Assembly (NCBI RefSeq): GCF_012849555.1 | Contig: NZ_CP051685.1 | Location: 3,472,001 to 3,536,000 of the forward strand | DNA from: Massilia forsythiae | GTDB taxonomy: Bacteria > Pseudomonadota > Gammaproteobacteria > Burkholderiales > Burkholderiaceae_D | DNA: 64,000 nt | Direction of reading: 5' to 3' | Shown: piece by piece, positions 19,601-28,330 of the stretch | Layout of the letters: the number at the start of each line of letters is the position of its first letter | Numbering within the stretch: position 1 is the stretch's first letter | Position numbers and translations under genes: made by a program | The notes under the pieces: model-generated | The model's input: only the letters and a program-made list of their open reading frames with translations | The model's database searches: none | Told to the model about the DNA's origin: nothing

Positions 19601-20394
19601 GCGGCGCCCAGGCCGTCGGCGACGTGCGCAGCGGCGGCGGCGACATCGGCCTGGCCGCGCACGGCCCGCTGACCATCCGCGGCCGGGTGAGCAGCGCCAG
19701 CGGCAACGTGCGCCTGCTGGCCGACAACGGCGGCCTGCTGACGGTGGCGGCCGGGGCCGGCGTGTCCGCCCCGGGCGGCAAGGTGACCGTGAGCGCCGGC
19801 GCCACCGACATCGCACCCGGCACCATCGTCGAGGCCGCGCCGCCGGTGCCGACACCGACACCGGACCCGGTACCGGTGCCGACGCCGACACCGACACCGA
19901 CACCGACGCCTGATCCGGTGCCGACACCGACACCGACACCCACGCCGGACCCGGTGCCGACGCCAACCCCAGAGCCGACACCAACACCCACGCCGACGCC
20001 GGTGCCGACCCCGACACCGGCGCCGACGACGCCGGAACCGACGACGCCGACGACGCCGGAACCGACGACGCCGACGACGCCGACGACGCCCGTGTCGACC
20101 CTCCCGAGCGCTGCGTTCTGCAGCACCAATCCGGGCGATGCGACCTGCGCCATCTTCAGCGGCAACGGCGGCGGCCAGAACGCGCAAGGCGTGCCGCTGG
20201 CGCAGGCAGTGCAGGGCTCGGTCCACCTGCTCAACGTGGGCGCCGCCGCCGTCGCCCCCGGCGCGCCGGGGCGTGCGGCAGGATCGGAAGACGACAGCCG
20301 CCAGGGCGGAGCGGACAAGCGCGCCGCATCGGCGCCGGCGCAACAGAATGGAGCAGGAAATGACAAAGCAGCGCCCAAGAACTATTGCAATTGA
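16666..20394 (+). CDS. Two-partner secretion exoprotein TpsA (filamentous haemagglutinin N-terminal domain)
   Basis: A 1242-residue secreted beta-helix protein. After the signal region (hydrophobic core ~25-40) comes the TPS domain: [39 protein letters not shown], and [20 protein letters not shown] with NPNG at 123-126, the hallmark of TpsA recognition by TpsB. The bulk is Gly/Ala/Asp-rich repeats that should form the right-handed helix. Residues ~1060-1145 are a Pro-Thr repeat linker, and a short C-terminal domain with Cys residues ([11 protein letters not shown], final NYCN) follows. It is translationally close to tpsB and overlaps the FecR gene by 35 bp. Adhesion or biofilm roles are usual for the family; none is proven here. 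Confidence 0.92.
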   Translation: MTTTNSKPGKPGPASARAAPRLRRGALLLALGLGAVQHGAQGAPTLPQVAAGKATFSREGNVFSITNTPGAIINWQSFDIGAGEITRFIQQNGDSAVLNRVLGQDPSKILGALQSNGKVFLINPNGILFGQGARVDVNGLVASTLNLSDADFLAGRKNFQAGAAAGSVRNDGAIVTPNGGKVFLVAPDVTNNGIVSAPGGEVVLAAGHSVQLVDSSDTNLQVVVSAPADQALNLGRIVAAGGRIGIYGALVNQRGVVNADSAVVGENGKVVLKASRAATLDAGSVTSAVGAGQGGDVRILGDAVALAGDARVDASGRQGGGTVLVGGAYQGGSDAAGNAVQRASRTTMDAGASIRADALDSGNGGTVVLWSDGSTAAHGAISARAGGAGAQAGAGGLVETSGDALDVSGLRVDAGAAGGRNGSWLLDPYDIEVVAGGSAGTGDVRSAAAGLGTGITRIAPATLAAAGAAGTDVVLQARHDLTVSDALDAAGSVHAQAGNDIRVNAQVSSSGGDLDFRAGNAFVLGATGALKSSNNIDIRANQVSLGGSIGAASGNAQLPLLSLTSTDTSRAIRVGSAADAGALWLDAARLGALSGGLYGIALGDDAHGGALTIDAALTASTSLFLNNRGAISVLAPVDLGAGADSRLLAVAYGADPIRIGAPVKAATSVQLQADRLAIEDAVSVSKGSVTLQPFNAGTHITVGGNGNAAGFALGQAALNNIRAGELTIGGLEGASGGLEVAGGLALSGATAPARLTLDAGAGELAIRSPLVVNGANTSAGGGATQGTLVLNSTRSIVERDTGLINAGAVAVRAGAGDVVLGGLNAIAVFAGSAGTLQLVNDSAMRIGSVDGLAGVNASKGVLLTDNRGAITLDAGVSAGTEATLAAAGIAGNGMLRAPSLTLRSSAGIGSAAAPLRTATATLSAYNQAVGTAPIAIANQGALVLRGAVQDQPAAGVNGGAIAIDSAGGITVPAYAAGSGGAQAVGDVRSGGGDIGLAAHGPLTIRGRVSSASGNVRLLADNGGLLTVAAGAGVSAPGGKVTVSAGATDIAPGTIVEAAPPVPTPTPDPVPVPTPTPTPTPTPDPVPTPTPTPTPDPVPTPTPEPTPTPTPTPVPTPTPAPTTPEPTTPTTPEPTTPTTPTTPVSTLPSAAFCSTNPGDATCAIFSGNGGGQNAQGVPLAQAVQGSVHLLNVGAAAVAPGAPGRAAGSEDDSRQGGADKRAASAPAQQNGAGNDKAAPKNYCN
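19843..20098 (+). repeat. In-frame hexanucleotide/trinucleotide repeat coding a Pro-Thr linker
   Basis: Variants of CCGACA (Pro-Thr) recur, interspersed with GACCCGGTGCCG (Asp-Pro-Val-Pro), then CCGGAACCGACGACG blocks near the end. All units are multiples of three, so slippage would change linker length without breaking the frame. The coded [11 protein letters not shown] stretch probably acts as a stiff stalk between the beta-helix and the C-terminal domain. Confidence 0.85.
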
Positions 20395-21163
20395 TGCGGC
20401 GGCGCCCGCCCGCGCGGCGCGGTTCGCCAGGGCGCTGCTGTGCGCCGGCGCGCTGCTGGCGGGAAGCGCAGCCTGGGCCGCGCCGGTGGGCGTGGTCGCG
20501 CACCTGAGCGGCCCGCTGCTGGACCGCAAGCCCGACGGCAGCGTCAAGGTGCTGGGTCCGAAGTCCGAGGTCGAGAGCGGCGACACGCTGGTCTCGGAAA
20601 AGAACACTTACGCCCAGATCCGTTTCGTGGACAACAGCGAGATCACGCTGCGTCCCGGCACCACCTTCCGCATCGAACATTTTTCCTACGATGCCGCCAA
20701 GCCGGAAGGCGACAGCGCGGCCTTCGGCCTGGTCAAGGGCGGCCTGCGCTCGATTACCGGCCTGCTTGGCAAGCGCAACAAGGAAAAGTTCATGCTCAAG
20801 ACGCCGGGCGCGACCATCGGCATCCGCGGCACCACCTTCATCGCGCAGTGGATCGAGGCGCCCGCAGGGACGCCGTCCGCCGTGCCGGCGGGCGCGGCGC
20901 TGCCGGCCGAATCGGCACCGGGGCTGCACGTGTCGGTCAGCGACGGCGCCATCATGGTGAGCAACGGCGCCGGTGCGCTCGGCTTCCTGGCCGGGCAGGC
21001 CGGCTATGTGCCGAGCGCCACCGTCGCGCCGGTGCCGGCGCCGCCGGCAGCCGCGCCGGCGTTCGTGCCGCCGGCGTCGTTCGGCGCCAACCAGCCGATG
21101 GGTGCACAGGGCCAGGGTGCAGCGCCGCAGCAGGGTGCGGGCGCGGATTGCGTGGTGCGGTAA
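20360..21163 (+). CDS. FecR-domain exported protein of the TPS operon
   Basis: A 267-residue exported protein. The ATG at 20360 has ggagcagg ahead and lies inside the 3' end of tpsA; an ATG 12 bp earlier is also possible. A Sec-type signal (~residues 15-42, ending AWA-AP) precedes a FecR domain: [52 protein letters not shown]. The last ~80 residues are Pro/Ala/Gln-rich. This is not the sigma-factor-linked FecR (no anti-sigma N-terminus or TM helix after it), but the periplasmic/surface type often encoded beside adhesins. Co-transcription with tpsBA suggests it helps stabilise or anchor TpsA (inference). Confidence 0.85.
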   Translation: MTKQRPRTIAIDAAAPARAARFARALLCAGALLAGSAAWAAPVGVVAHLSGPLLDRKPDGSVKVLGPKSEVESGDTLVSEKNTYAQIRFVDNSEITLRPGTTFRIEHFSYDAAKPEGDSAAFGLVKGGLRSITGLLGKRNKEKFMLKTPGATIGIRGTTFIAQWIEAPAGTPSAVPAGAALPAESAPGLHVSVSDGAIMVSNGAGALGFLAGQAGYVPSATVAPVPAPPAAAPAFVPPASFGANQPMGAQGQGAAPQQGAGADCVVR

Positions 21164-21229
21164 GCGCTTAAGGTGTTTTCCGTAATGCCTCGGATGACGC
21201 AGCCAATATGGTTTCAGTAAAGTCGGCTT

Positions 21230-21255
21230 GGGTCCCCGCCTGCGCGGGGACGACG
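21230..21255 (+). repeat. REP-like palindromic repeat, copy 1 (single)
   Basis: GGGTCCCCGCCTGCGCGGGG followed by ACGACG. The arms CCCCGC and GCGGGG pair around CTG-containing loop bases. The same unit recurs near 27.2-27.3 kb and 34.9-35.1 kb. It lies between the convergent fecR-like and phoH genes. Confidence 0.8.
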
Positions 21256-21360
21256 AGCTATGGGTTAAAGCAGAGATAACGATTATCTTGGACAGCAGTA
21301 CCTTCGCAAGCAGTCGTTCTCGGCAGTGCCGGAAACGACGAGTTGTCGGACGAAGCGCAT

Positions 21361-21400
21361 AAAAAAAGCCTGTGCCCCTTTCGGAAGCACAGGCTTTTTG
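21361..21400 (-). terminator. Rho-independent terminator of the phoH gene (bidirectional)
   Basis: AGCCTGTGC (21367-21375) pairs with GCACAGGCT (21387-21395). A-tract on the left and T-tract on the right give U-tails on both strands. It lies 39 bp beyond the phoH stop on the minus strand. Confidence 0.88.
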
Positions 21401-21438
21401 CCTTTCCGCGCCAGCCTTGCAGCCGACGCGAAAACCGC

Positions 21439-23268
21439 TTACAGCACCTCGCTGGCGTGGTCCGCCAGGCGCGAGCGTTCGCCGCGCGCCAGGGTCACGT
21501 GGCCGCTGTGGGCCCAGCCCTTGAAGCGGTCGACCACGTAGGTCAGGCCGCTCGAGCCTTCGGTGAGGTAGGGCGTGTCGATCTGGGCGATATTTCCCAG
21601 GCACAGGATCTTGGTGCCCGGACCGGCGCGCGTGACCAAGGTCTTCATCTGCTTCGGCGTCAGGTTCTGCGCTTCGTCGATGATCAGGAACTTGTTGACG
21701 AAAGTACGACCGCGCATGAAGTTCAGCGACTTGATCTTGATGCGCGAGCGGATCAGGTCCTGGGTGGCGGCGCGGCCCCAGTCGCCGGCGTCGCCGTCGG
21801 ACTTCATCAGCACTTCCAGGTTGTCGTCGAAGGCGCCCATCCACGGCGACATCTTTTCCTCCTCGGTGCCGGGCAGGAAGCCGATGTCCTCGCCCACCGG
21901 CACCGTCACGCGGGTGACGATGATCTCGTTGTAGACCTTGGTTTCCAGCACCTGCGCCAGGCCGGCCGCCAGCGCCAGCAGGGTCTTGCCGGTGCCTGCC
22001 TGGCCCAGCAGGGTGACGAAGTCGACTTCCGGATTCATGAGCAGGTTCAGCGCGAAATTCTGCTCGCGGTTGCGCGCGGTGACGCCCCAGACATTGTTCT
22101 TGTTGTGGCTGTAGTCGCGCAGGGTCTGCAGCACCGCGGTCTTGCCGGTGATCTGTTTTATCTGGCCATAGAAAGGCGCCTCGCCATTCTTCGGCTCGTA
22201 GAACACGAACTGGTTCAGCAGCAGCGACGGCACCAGCGGGCCGGTGACGCGGTAATAGGTGGCCGAGTTGCCGCCCTTGATTTCCTGCCACGACTCCATG
22301 TCCTTGCCGTGCCTGGCCCAGAAATCGTCCGGCAGCTGCACGATGCCCGAGTGCAGCATGTCGGTGTCTTCGAGCACGTGGTCGTTGAAGTAATCCTCGG
22401 CGGCCAGGCCCAGCGCGCGCGCCTTGATGCGCATGTTGATGTCCTTCGACACCAGCACGATGGTGCGGCCCGAACGGTCGGCTTCCAGCGCGCGCACCAC
22501 GCCCAGGATCTGGTTGTCGGCCTTGCCCGAGGGCAGGCCTTCCGGCAGCGCGGCGGCGTTCAGGCGCGTTTGGAAGTACAGGCGGCCCTTGGCATCCTTG
22601 TTGCCCAGCTTGGACAGCGGCAGGCCGGCCTCGATGGCGTCGTCGTCGGTGTTGGCGATCAGCGCGTCCAGCGTGCGCGACACCTGGCGCGCATTGCGCG
22701 CGACTTCCGACATGCCCTTCTTGTGGTTGTCGAGCTCTTCCAGCGTCATCATCGGCAGGTACACGTCGTGTTCCTCGAAGCGGAACAGCGAGCTCGGATC
22801 GTGCATCAGCACGTTGGTGTCGAGCACGAACACCTTGGCTTCGCCGGCGCGGTCGGCCTTGCGGCTGGCGGTCGACTTGACGCCCACCTCGACCGGCTTG
22901 TGCTTGGCCGGATGCGGCTCGCGCTGGTCGCGTGCTTCGGCGCCGCGCAACTGCGGGGCGGCCTGGTCCGTGCGCGTCTCGGCGCGGGCCGCGGCCGGCG
23001 CGGGGGCGGTCACCGCAGCGGCCACGCCGGCGGGCGCGGCTTGCGGCGCGGCGTCGCGCGCCGGTGCCTCGGCCAGCAGTGCGGCCTTCGACTTGCGGTT
23101 GCGCCCGCTCTTGGCGCTCTCCACGGCCGGGCCGCTGATCAGGTCTTCGACGGGGTCGTTCTCCGCCTTCGCGGTTGCGCGGACAGGCGATCGGCCGGGT
23201 TCGGCCTGGGGGTAATCCTTGGCCAGCAGGATGGTCGCTGGCTTGCTCGGTATTTTCGGTAGTGGCAT
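21439..23268 (-). CDS. PhoH family protein: PIN domain plus PhoH ATPase
   Basis: A 609-residue PIN-PhoH fusion. Residues ~145-270 form a PIN RNase domain (KVFVLDTNVLMHDPSS with the first catalytic Asp at 150; PMMTLEELDNHKKG). The C-terminal half is the PhoH ATPase with Walker A LLGQAGTGKTLLAL (~420-430) and Walker B FLIIDEAQNLTPKQMKTL. Such proteins are thought to unwind and cut RNA. The first ~140 residues are an Ala/Pro-rich, charged extension not seen in the ~470-residue relatives. The start at 23268 (MPLPKIPS) has only a weak ribosome site. It lies downstream of a peroxiredoxin gene on the same strand, with a 230-bp gap, so it may be separate. Confidence 0.9.
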   Translation of the reverse strand: MPLPKIPSKPATILLAKDYPQAEPGRSPVRATAKAENDPVEDLISGPAVESAKSGRNRKSKAALLAEAPARDAAPQAAPAGVAAAVTAPAPAAARAETRTDQAAPQLRGAEARDQREPHPAKHKPVEVGVKSTASRKADRAGEAKVFVLDTNVLMHDPSSLFRFEEHDVYLPMMTLEELDNHKKGMSEVARNARQVSRTLDALIANTDDDAIEAGLPLSKLGNKDAKGRLYFQTRLNAAALPEGLPSGKADNQILGVVRALEADRSGRTIVLVSKDINMRIKARALGLAAEDYFNDHVLEDTDMLHSGIVQLPDDFWARHGKDMESWQEIKGGNSATYYRVTGPLVPSLLLNQFVFYEPKNGEAPFYGQIKQITGKTAVLQTLRDYSHNKNNVWGVTARNREQNFALNLLMNPEVDFVTLLGQAGTGKTLLALAAGLAQVLETKVYNEIIVTRVTVPVGEDIGFLPGTEEEKMSPWMGAFDDNLEVLMKSDGDAGDWGRAATQDLIRSRIKIKSLNFMRGRTFVNKFLIIDEAQNLTPKQMKTLVTRAGPGTKILCLGNIAQIDTPYLTEGSSGLTYVVDRFKGWAHSGHVTLARGERSRLADHASEVL

Positions 23269-23498
23269 CAGGTTCTCAATCTCGGATAAAAGGCGGATAA
23301 ACGCACCATGCGGACGCACATGCGCCGCCGGGCTGGACAGATGCAACAGGGGAGACTGCGGGAACGCCGGCCGGGGTCCGGAAGGGAATCCATCCGGCGG
23401 GCTGATGGGAATGATGCGTTGACTTGAAACTGTGACTCAAAATAGGCGGGCCTATGGATGTCCGTCATGCATTGCGAACGGCGGTTGCCAACGGCGGC

Positions 23499-23990
23499 CT
23501 ATGGCTGGGTCTTGAGGAATTCCAGCACCTCATCGACATGGTCGTTGACTTTCACGCTACGCCATTCTTTCACCAGTTTGCCGTCAGCGTCAATGACAAA
23601 CGTACTGCGCTCGACCCCGCGCACTTTCTTGCCGTACATGTTCTTCATCTTCATGACACCGAACTGGTTACACACGGCTTCTTCCGGATCGGAAATCAGC
23701 TCGAACGGCAGGCCCAGCTTGGCCTTGAAGCTTTCGTGCGAGCGCAGCGAGTCGCGGCTGAGGCCGACCACTTGCGCGCCCAGCGCGGTGAACTGGTCCA
23801 GGTGGTCGCGGAAGGCCAGCGATTCCGTGGTGCAGCCGGGCGTATTGTCCTTCGGGTAGAAGTACAGCACGGTGTACTTGGCCGGCCGGCCCGCCAGCTC
23901 GAAGGTCTGGTTGCCGGTCATGGCGGCGCTGAAGTTGGCAAGCTGCATGCCGGCGGTGAGGGCGGGTGAAGCGGTTGGGCTGTCGGCCAC
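23499..23990 (-). CDS. bcp: Peroxiredoxin of the Bcp/PrxQ family
   Basis: A thiol peroxidase of about 163 residues that reduces hydroperoxides. The start is taken as GTG at 23990 because aggag lies 6 bp ahead; an internal ATG gives MQLANFS. The peroxidatic Cys is in YPKDNTPGCTTE (Cys53). The resolving Cys found five residues later in E. coli Bcp is Leu here, and the alternative position in PrxQ (36 residues on, F-C-AK) is Lys. Only Cys107 (AVCNQFG) remains, so it may act as a 1-Cys enzyme or use an unusual disulfide. It is 61 bp downstream of arnD on the same strand. Confidence 0.9.
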   Translation of the reverse strand: MADSPTASPALTAGMQLANFSAAMTGNQTFELAGRPAKYTVLYFYPKDNTPGCTTESLAFRDHLDQFTALGAQVVGLSRDSLRSHESFKAKLGLPFELISDPEEAVCNQFGVMKMKNMYGKKVRGVERSTFVIDADGKLVKEWRSVKVNDHVDEVLEFLKTQP

Positions 23991-24051
23991 GGAGGTCTCC
24001 TGTCTGGACCACGAATCGCCGCCGACGCCCCGGCGGCGGTGTTCGGGTGGT

Positions 24052-25020
24052 TTACCTGGTTGGTGATGCAAGCGTGTCGAGCACGATCAGCTGGCCCGAC
24101 CGTCCCGGCAGGGTACCCCACTGCACCGGATATTCCGGCAGCGGCGTCCCCGCGATCTTTTCATGGTACTGCGCCATCGACGCCAGCCGGTAGCCTTGCG
24201 CTTTCCAACCCGTCAACAGCTGCTCGAATATGGGGGCGAGTTTTTGCCCTTCAAGCTCGGCGTGCAGGGTGTACACGTGATCGCGCCGGTTCCGCGCCGT
24301 CAGCGCCAGCAGGTGCGCGGCGATGTTGTCGTCGTCGATCACCGTGCCGTCGATCTCGCGGCCCAGCAGTTCGTCCAGCGTCGGCAGCGTGGTCGGCATC
24401 TGGATGCAGTCCAGGCCCTGGTAGCGGTAGGGGCCGGCGGCCGGGTCGCGCAGGGCGCCGTCCTCGCGCAGGCAGGCGCGCCCGTCCGAGGCGTAGCGAT
24501 AGCCGACACTGTCGTGGCGGGCAAAGGCGTGGCCGTTCATCTGCCAGCCGGCGGCGCCGTGGGTATGCGGCGGCCGGCCGAACACCTGGGCGTAGCGCTG
24601 CTCGCTTTTCGCCATCATGCGCCCGGTCCAGGCGGCATCCTTGCCGCGCACCTTGTCCTGCCACAGCACGTGGTCCCAGGTGTGGATGCCGCATTCGAAG
24701 CCGGCGTCGCGCACCGCGCGCATCTCGGCCGCGGCCCTGGCGCCGATGTCCGGCCCCGGCAGCAGCACGCCGTACATCAGCGTCTTGATGCCGTAGTGCT
24801 CGACCACCGAGGTGCGCGACACCTTCTGGAAGAAGCCCGGACGCAGCGCGCGCCGCATCGCCCAGCCGGTGTGGTCCGGCCCGAGCGCGAACAGGAAGGT
24901 GGCGCCGGCCGCATGCCGGGTCAGCATGCGCACCAGGTTGGGCACGCCCTCGCGCGTGCCGCGGTAGGTGTCGACGTCGATCTTGAGCACCATCAGCGGC
25001 GCCGCGTTCGGGTCCTGCAT
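24052..25020 (-). CDS. arnD: ArnD: 4-deoxy-4-formamido-L-arabinose-phosphoundecaprenol deformylase
   Basis: A polysaccharide-deacetylase (NodB-fold) enzyme of 322 residues that removes the formyl group from undecaprenyl-phosphate-L-Ara4FN. Visible motifs: LKIDVDTYRGTREGVPNL at the N-terminus (catalytic and metal Asp region), FECGIHTWDHVLWQDKV (His ligands), HTHGAAGWQMNG and TLHAELEGQK, all in ArnD order. The start codon lies 3 bp after the stop of the decarboxylase gene, so translation is coupled. This is the last clear gene of the L-Ara4N operon; the peroxiredoxin gene follows. Confidence 0.93.
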   Translation of the reverse strand: MQDPNAAPLMVLKIDVDTYRGTREGVPNLVRMLTRHAAGATFLFALGPDHTGWAMRRALRPGFFQKVSRTSVVEHYGIKTLMYGVLLPGPDIGARAAAEMRAVRDAGFECGIHTWDHVLWQDKVRGKDAAWTGRMMAKSEQRYAQVFGRPPHTHGAAGWQMNGHAFARHDSVGYRYASDGRACLREDGALRDPAAGPYRYQGLDCIQMPTTLPTLDELLGREIDGTVIDDDNIAAHLLALTARNRRDHVYTLHAELEGQKLAPIFEQLLTGWKAQGYRLASMAQYHEKIAGTPLPEYPVQWGTLPGRSGQLIVLDTLASPTR

Positions 25021-25023
25021 CGG

Positions 25024-26064
25024 TCAGTCCACCAGCGCGCGCGCCGCCGGCACCTGGCCGCGGTAGGCGTCGAAGATGTGGCGCAGCGCGTCGGCCATGG
25101 TGGTGTCCGCGGACCAGTCCAGGTCGCGCATGGTGTTCTCGATCTTGGGCACGCGGTTCTGCACGTCCTGGTAGCCTTCGCCGTAGTACGCGCCCGAGCT
25201 GGTCTCGACGATCTGCACCTTCTGCGCGCCCTGCGCGTATTCCGGATATTCGGCCGCCAGCTTGAGCATCATGTCGGCCAGGTCGCGGATCGAGTAGTTA
25301 TTGGTCGGGTTGCCGATGTTGTAGATCTGGCCGCTGGCCTTGCCGTCCTTGTTCTCGATGATCTTCATGAGCGCCGAGATGCCGTCGTCGATGTAGGTGA
25401 AGGCGCGCTTCTGGTGGCCGCCGTCGACCAGCTGGATGGTTTCGCCGCGCACGATGTGGCCGAAGAACTGGGTCAGCACGCGCGAGGAGCCTTCCTTCGG
25501 CGTGTGGATCGAGTCCAGGCCGGCGCCGATCCAGTTGAACGGGCGGAACAGCGTGAAGTTCAGGCCTTCCATGCCGTAGCCCCAGATCACGCGGTCCATC
25601 AGCTGCTTGGCGCAGGCGTAGATCCAGCGCGGCTTGTTGATCGGGCCGTACACCAGTTCCGACTGCTCCGGGTCGAACTCGGCGTCGCGGCTCATGCCGT
25701 ACACCTCCGACGTCGACGGGAAGATCAGGTGCTTGCCGTACTTGGCGGCCGAGCGCACGATCGGCAGGTTGGCCTCGAAGTCCAGCTCGAACACGCGCAG
25801 CGGCTGCTTCACGTAGGTCGACGGCGTGGCGATCGCCACCAGCGGCAGGATCACGTCGCACTTCTTGACGTGGTACTCGACCCATTCCTTGTTGATCGTG
25901 ATGTCGCCTTCGAAGAAGTGCATGCGTGGGTGGTCGAGCAGTTCCTTGATGCGGTCGCAGCTCATGTCCATGCCGTACACGTCCCAGTCGGTGGTTTCCA
26001 GGATGCGCTTGGAGAGGTGGTGGCCGATGAAGCCGTTGACGCCGAGGATGAGTACTTTCTTCAT
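25024..26064 (-). CDS. arnA: UDP-glucuronate oxidative decarboxylase (stand-alone ArnA C-terminal domain)
   Basis: A 346-residue short-chain dehydrogenase/reductase homologous to the C-terminal half of E. coli ArnA. It oxidises and decarboxylates UDP-glucuronate to the UDP-4-keto-pentose that ArnB aminates. The NAD-binding VLILGVNGFIGHHL is at the N-terminus, the active site includes PSTSEVYGM and YACAKQLMDRVIWGYG (YxxxK-like), and RPFNWIGAGLD plus the Arg-rich loop GGHQKRAFTYI are ArnA-specific. In enterobacteria this domain is fused to the formyltransferase; here it is a separate gene placed 114 bp downstream of it. Confidence 0.93.
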   Translation of the reverse strand: MKKVLILGVNGFIGHHLSKRILETTDWDVYGMDMSCDRIKELLDHPRMHFFEGDITINKEWVEYHVKKCDVILPLVAIATPSTYVKQPLRVFELDFEANLPIVRSAAKYGKHLIFPSTSEVYGMSRDAEFDPEQSELVYGPINKPRWIYACAKQLMDRVIWGYGMEGLNFTLFRPFNWIGAGLDSIHTPKEGSSRVLTQFFGHIVRGETIQLVDGGHQKRAFTYIDDGISALMKIIENKDGKASGQIYNIGNPTNNYSIRDLADMMLKLAAEYPEYAQGAQKVQIVETSSGAYYGEGYQDVQNRVPKIENTMRDLDWSADTTMADALRHIFDAYRGQVPAARALVD

Positions 26065-26178
26065 GGTGTTCCGTGATTGTCTTGTTGGGTGCCTGGGTTG
26101 GCGCGCGTGCCCGCGCGCCGAAAACGTTTATATTGTAGGTATTTACGCGCGCTCGTGGCGGCGCGCTCGGCGCTTATT

Positions 26179-27120
26179 TTATCCCTGCGCCGCCTGCAGT
26201 TGCGAGCGCAGTGCGGCCGCGGACACGCGCGCATCGTCCAGCAGCAAGCCGTGGATCGCCAGCACGCGGCCGTCGCCGCACACGCCGAGGATGGCGTCGT
26301 CCGCCACCGCCAGTCCCGGCGCCGCATCGGCCGGCAGGCCGGCCGGCGCGCGCGGCAGCAGGCGCGCGCGCTCGATCACGTAGCGGCGCGTGCCGGCGGC
26401 AGTCTCGACGTCGGTGAACGCGCCGGGGTAGGGCGGCGCCACCGCGCGGTGCAGGTTGTACACCTGCTGCGCCGGCAGGGTCCAGTCGATGCGGCCGTCT
26501 TCCGGCTTGCGCCCGCCGAAGTAGCCGCCGCGGGTCAGGTCGTTCGGGGTGCGCGGGGCGCTGCCGTCCAGCAGCGCCGGCAGCACGCCGTACAGCGCCA
26601 GCTCGGCCGCCACCGTCACCTTGCCGAACACCTCGAAGGCGGTGTCGTCGGGCAGGATCGGCACCGCCTGCTGGGCCACGATGGCGCCGGCGTCCGGCTT
26701 GATCGTCATCTCGTGCAGCGAGGCGCCGGCCTCGCCCGCGCCGTGCAGCACCGCCCAGTTGACCGGCGCGCGCCCGCGGAATTGCGGCAGCAGCGAACCG
26801 TGCATGTTGTAGGCCGGCGCCACGTCCAGGATCGCCTGCGGCAGCATGTGGCGGTAGTAGAAGCTGAACATCAGGTCGGGCTTGGCGGCTTTTACCCGTT
26901 CCAGCAGTTCGGGCGACTTGGGGTCGTCCGGCGTGATGAAGGGGATGCCTTCCAGTTCGCACAGTGACTGGACCGATTCGAACCAGATGTTTTCAAGAGC
27001 GCTGTCCTGGTGGGTGACGACCAGGGCGACGTCGACGCCGCCGGCCAGCAGGACTTTCAGGCAGCGTACGCCGACGTTGTGGTAGGCGAAGACGACTGCA
27101 CGTTTGGAGGGTTGGGTCAT
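26179..27120 (-). CDS. UDP-L-Ara4N formyltransferase (stand-alone ArnA N-terminal domain)
   Basis: A 313-residue formyltransferase matching the N-terminal half of ArnA, which formylates UDP-L-Ara4N with 10-formyl-tetrahydrofolate. Key parts: VVFAYHNVGVRCLKVLLAGG, VVTHQDSALENIWFESV, SFYYRHMLP, and NMHGSLLPQFRGRAPVNW, which holds the Asn-His of the N-x-H-D catalytic set and the SLLPxxRG folate loop. The downstream Asp is in TIKPDAGAIV. The start at 27120 (MTQPSKRA) has no clear ribosome site, and a GTG/ATG further up is possible. REP-like repeats fill the gap between it and arnC upstream. Confidence 0.92.
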   Translation of the reverse strand: MTQPSKRAVVFAYHNVGVRCLKVLLAGGVDVALVVTHQDSALENIWFESVQSLCELEGIPFITPDDPKSPELLERVKAAKPDLMFSFYYRHMLPQAILDVAPAYNMHGSLLPQFRGRAPVNWAVLHGAGEAGASLHEMTIKPDAGAIVAQQAVPILPDDTAFEVFGKVTVAAELALYGVLPALLDGSAPRTPNDLTRGGYFGGRKPEDGRIDWTLPAQQVYNLHRAVAPPYPGAFTDVETAAGTRRYVIERARLLPRAPAGLPADAAPGLAVADDAILGVCGDGRVLAIHGLLLDDARVSAAALRSQLQAAQG

Positions 27121-27187
27121 GGTGTGATTAATGGAATAACGAATTCGGTGAGGCTGGTAGCGAACGATGGGGGCACGTACGTTCGGA

Positions 27188-27318
27188 CGTCGTCCCCGAC
27201 CTGGCCGGCCGCCTTGGCGGGGACCCATGCCGAGCTACCGAAGTTGGAGAAGACGCCTCGATGCAAAGTATCCAATTTCTGATACGCGGTATGGGCCCCC
27301 GCCTGCGCGGGGGCGACG
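27188..27318. repeat. Inverted pair of REP-like palindromes between arnC and the formyltransferase gene
   Basis: The left copy (27188-27230) reads in minus orientation, CGTCGTCCCCG ... CGGGGACCCATGC, with an altered centre. The right copy (27293-27318) reads in plus orientation as GGGCCCCCGCCTGCGCGGGG with one extra compensated G:C pair. The compensated change (C to G on both arms) suggests selection on the hairpin. It is inside the arn operon and could reduce or stabilise downstream mRNA. Confidence 0.75.
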
Positions 27319-27334
27319 GCTCGCCTGATGGTTT

Positions 27335-28330
27335 TCAGCGCACGACTTTGCGCTTTTCCCCCTCGGCATCCAGCTGCTCGTCCGGCAAGCCCTGCAGCAC
27401 CGCCGCCACCACGTAGCGCGGCCGGGCGCGCACCTGCTGGTAGATGCGGCCGACGTATTCGCCGACCAGGCCGATGCCGAACAGGATCACGCCCATGAAG
27501 AAGAACGCCACCGCGAACAGCGTGAACACGCCGTCGGCCTCGGCGCCGAAGATCAGGCGCCGCACCAGCAGCGTCAGCACCAGCAGCGCCGACAGCAGTG
27601 ACATGGTCATGCCCAGCAGCGAGAACATCTGCAGCGGCACCAGCGAGAAGCCGGTCATCAGGTCGAAGTTCAGGCGGATCAGGCTGTACAGCGAATACTT
27701 CGATTCGCCGGCCGCGCGCTCCTCGTGCTCGACCACGATCTCGGTCGGCCGGCGCGCGAATTTATAGGTCAGCGCCGGCACGAAGGTGTTCACCTCGCCG
27801 CACTGGTTGACCAGGTCGATCACGTTGCGGCCGTAGGCGCGCAGCATGTTGCCCTGGTCGGTGATGTGGATGTTGGTGATGCGCTCGCGCAGCCGGTTCA
27901 TGGCCTTGGAGGCGATCGTGCGCCAGGCCGAATCCTGGCGCTTGCGGCGGATCGAGCCGACGTAATCGTAGCCTTCGCGCATCTTCTCGATCAGCTTGTG
28001 GACTTCTTCCGGCGGATTCTGCAGGTCGGCGTCGAGGGTGATCACGATCTCGCCGCGGGTCTGCTCGAAGCCGGCCAGGATCGCCATGTGCTGGCCGTAG
28101 TTGCCGTTGAAGAGCACGACGCGCGTCACGTCGGGGCGCTTGCGGTACTGTTCGGCCAGGATCGATACCGAGCCGTCGCGGCTGCCGTCGTTGACGAAGA
28201 TGACTTCGTACGGCAGGTCCAGCTTGTCCATGGCCGGGTACAGGCGCCCGAACAGGTTGGCCAGGCCGGCTTCCTCGTTGTAGACCGGGATGACGATCGA
28301 GACTTCCGGCTTGCTCGACACGACCCTCAT
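27335..28330 (-). CDS. arnC: ArnC: undecaprenyl-phosphate 4-deoxy-4-formamido-L-arabinose transferase
   Basis: A GT2 glycosyltransferase of 331 residues that transfers L-Ara4FN from UDP to undecaprenyl phosphate. The N-terminal GT-A domain shows VSIVIPVYNEEAGLANLFGR, VIFVNDGSRDGSV and TLDADLQNPPEEV (DxD-type metal site). Two membrane helices near the C-terminus (~235-300, MFSLLGMTMSLLSALLVLTL and LFAVAFFFMGVILFGIGLVG) complete the ArnC/GtrB architecture. The ATG overlaps the arnB stop in ATGA, so the two are coupled. The frame is open further upstream inside arnB, but MRVVSSKPE matches the family start. Confidence 0.94.
   Translation of the reverse strand: MRVVSSKPEVSIVIPVYNEEAGLANLFGRLYPAMDKLDLPYEVIFVNDGSRDGSVSILAEQYRKRPDVTRVVLFNGNYGQHMAILAGFEQTRGEIVITLDADLQNPPEEVHKLIEKMREGYDYVGSIRRKRQDSAWRTIASKAMNRLRERITNIHITDQGNMLRAYGRNVIDLVNQCGEVNTFVPALTYKFARRPTEIVVEHEERAAGESKYSLYSLIRLNFDLMTGFSLVPLQMFSLLGMTMSLLSALLVLTLLVRRLIFGAEADGVFTLFAVAFFFMGVILFGIGLVGEYVGRIYQQVRARPRYVVAAVLQGLPDEQLDAEGEKRKVVR

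Noticed and set aside
19843..20098. CRISPR-like repetitive tract
   Set aside because: Units are 6-15 bp, in frame and inside tpsA, with no unique spacers or cas genes.
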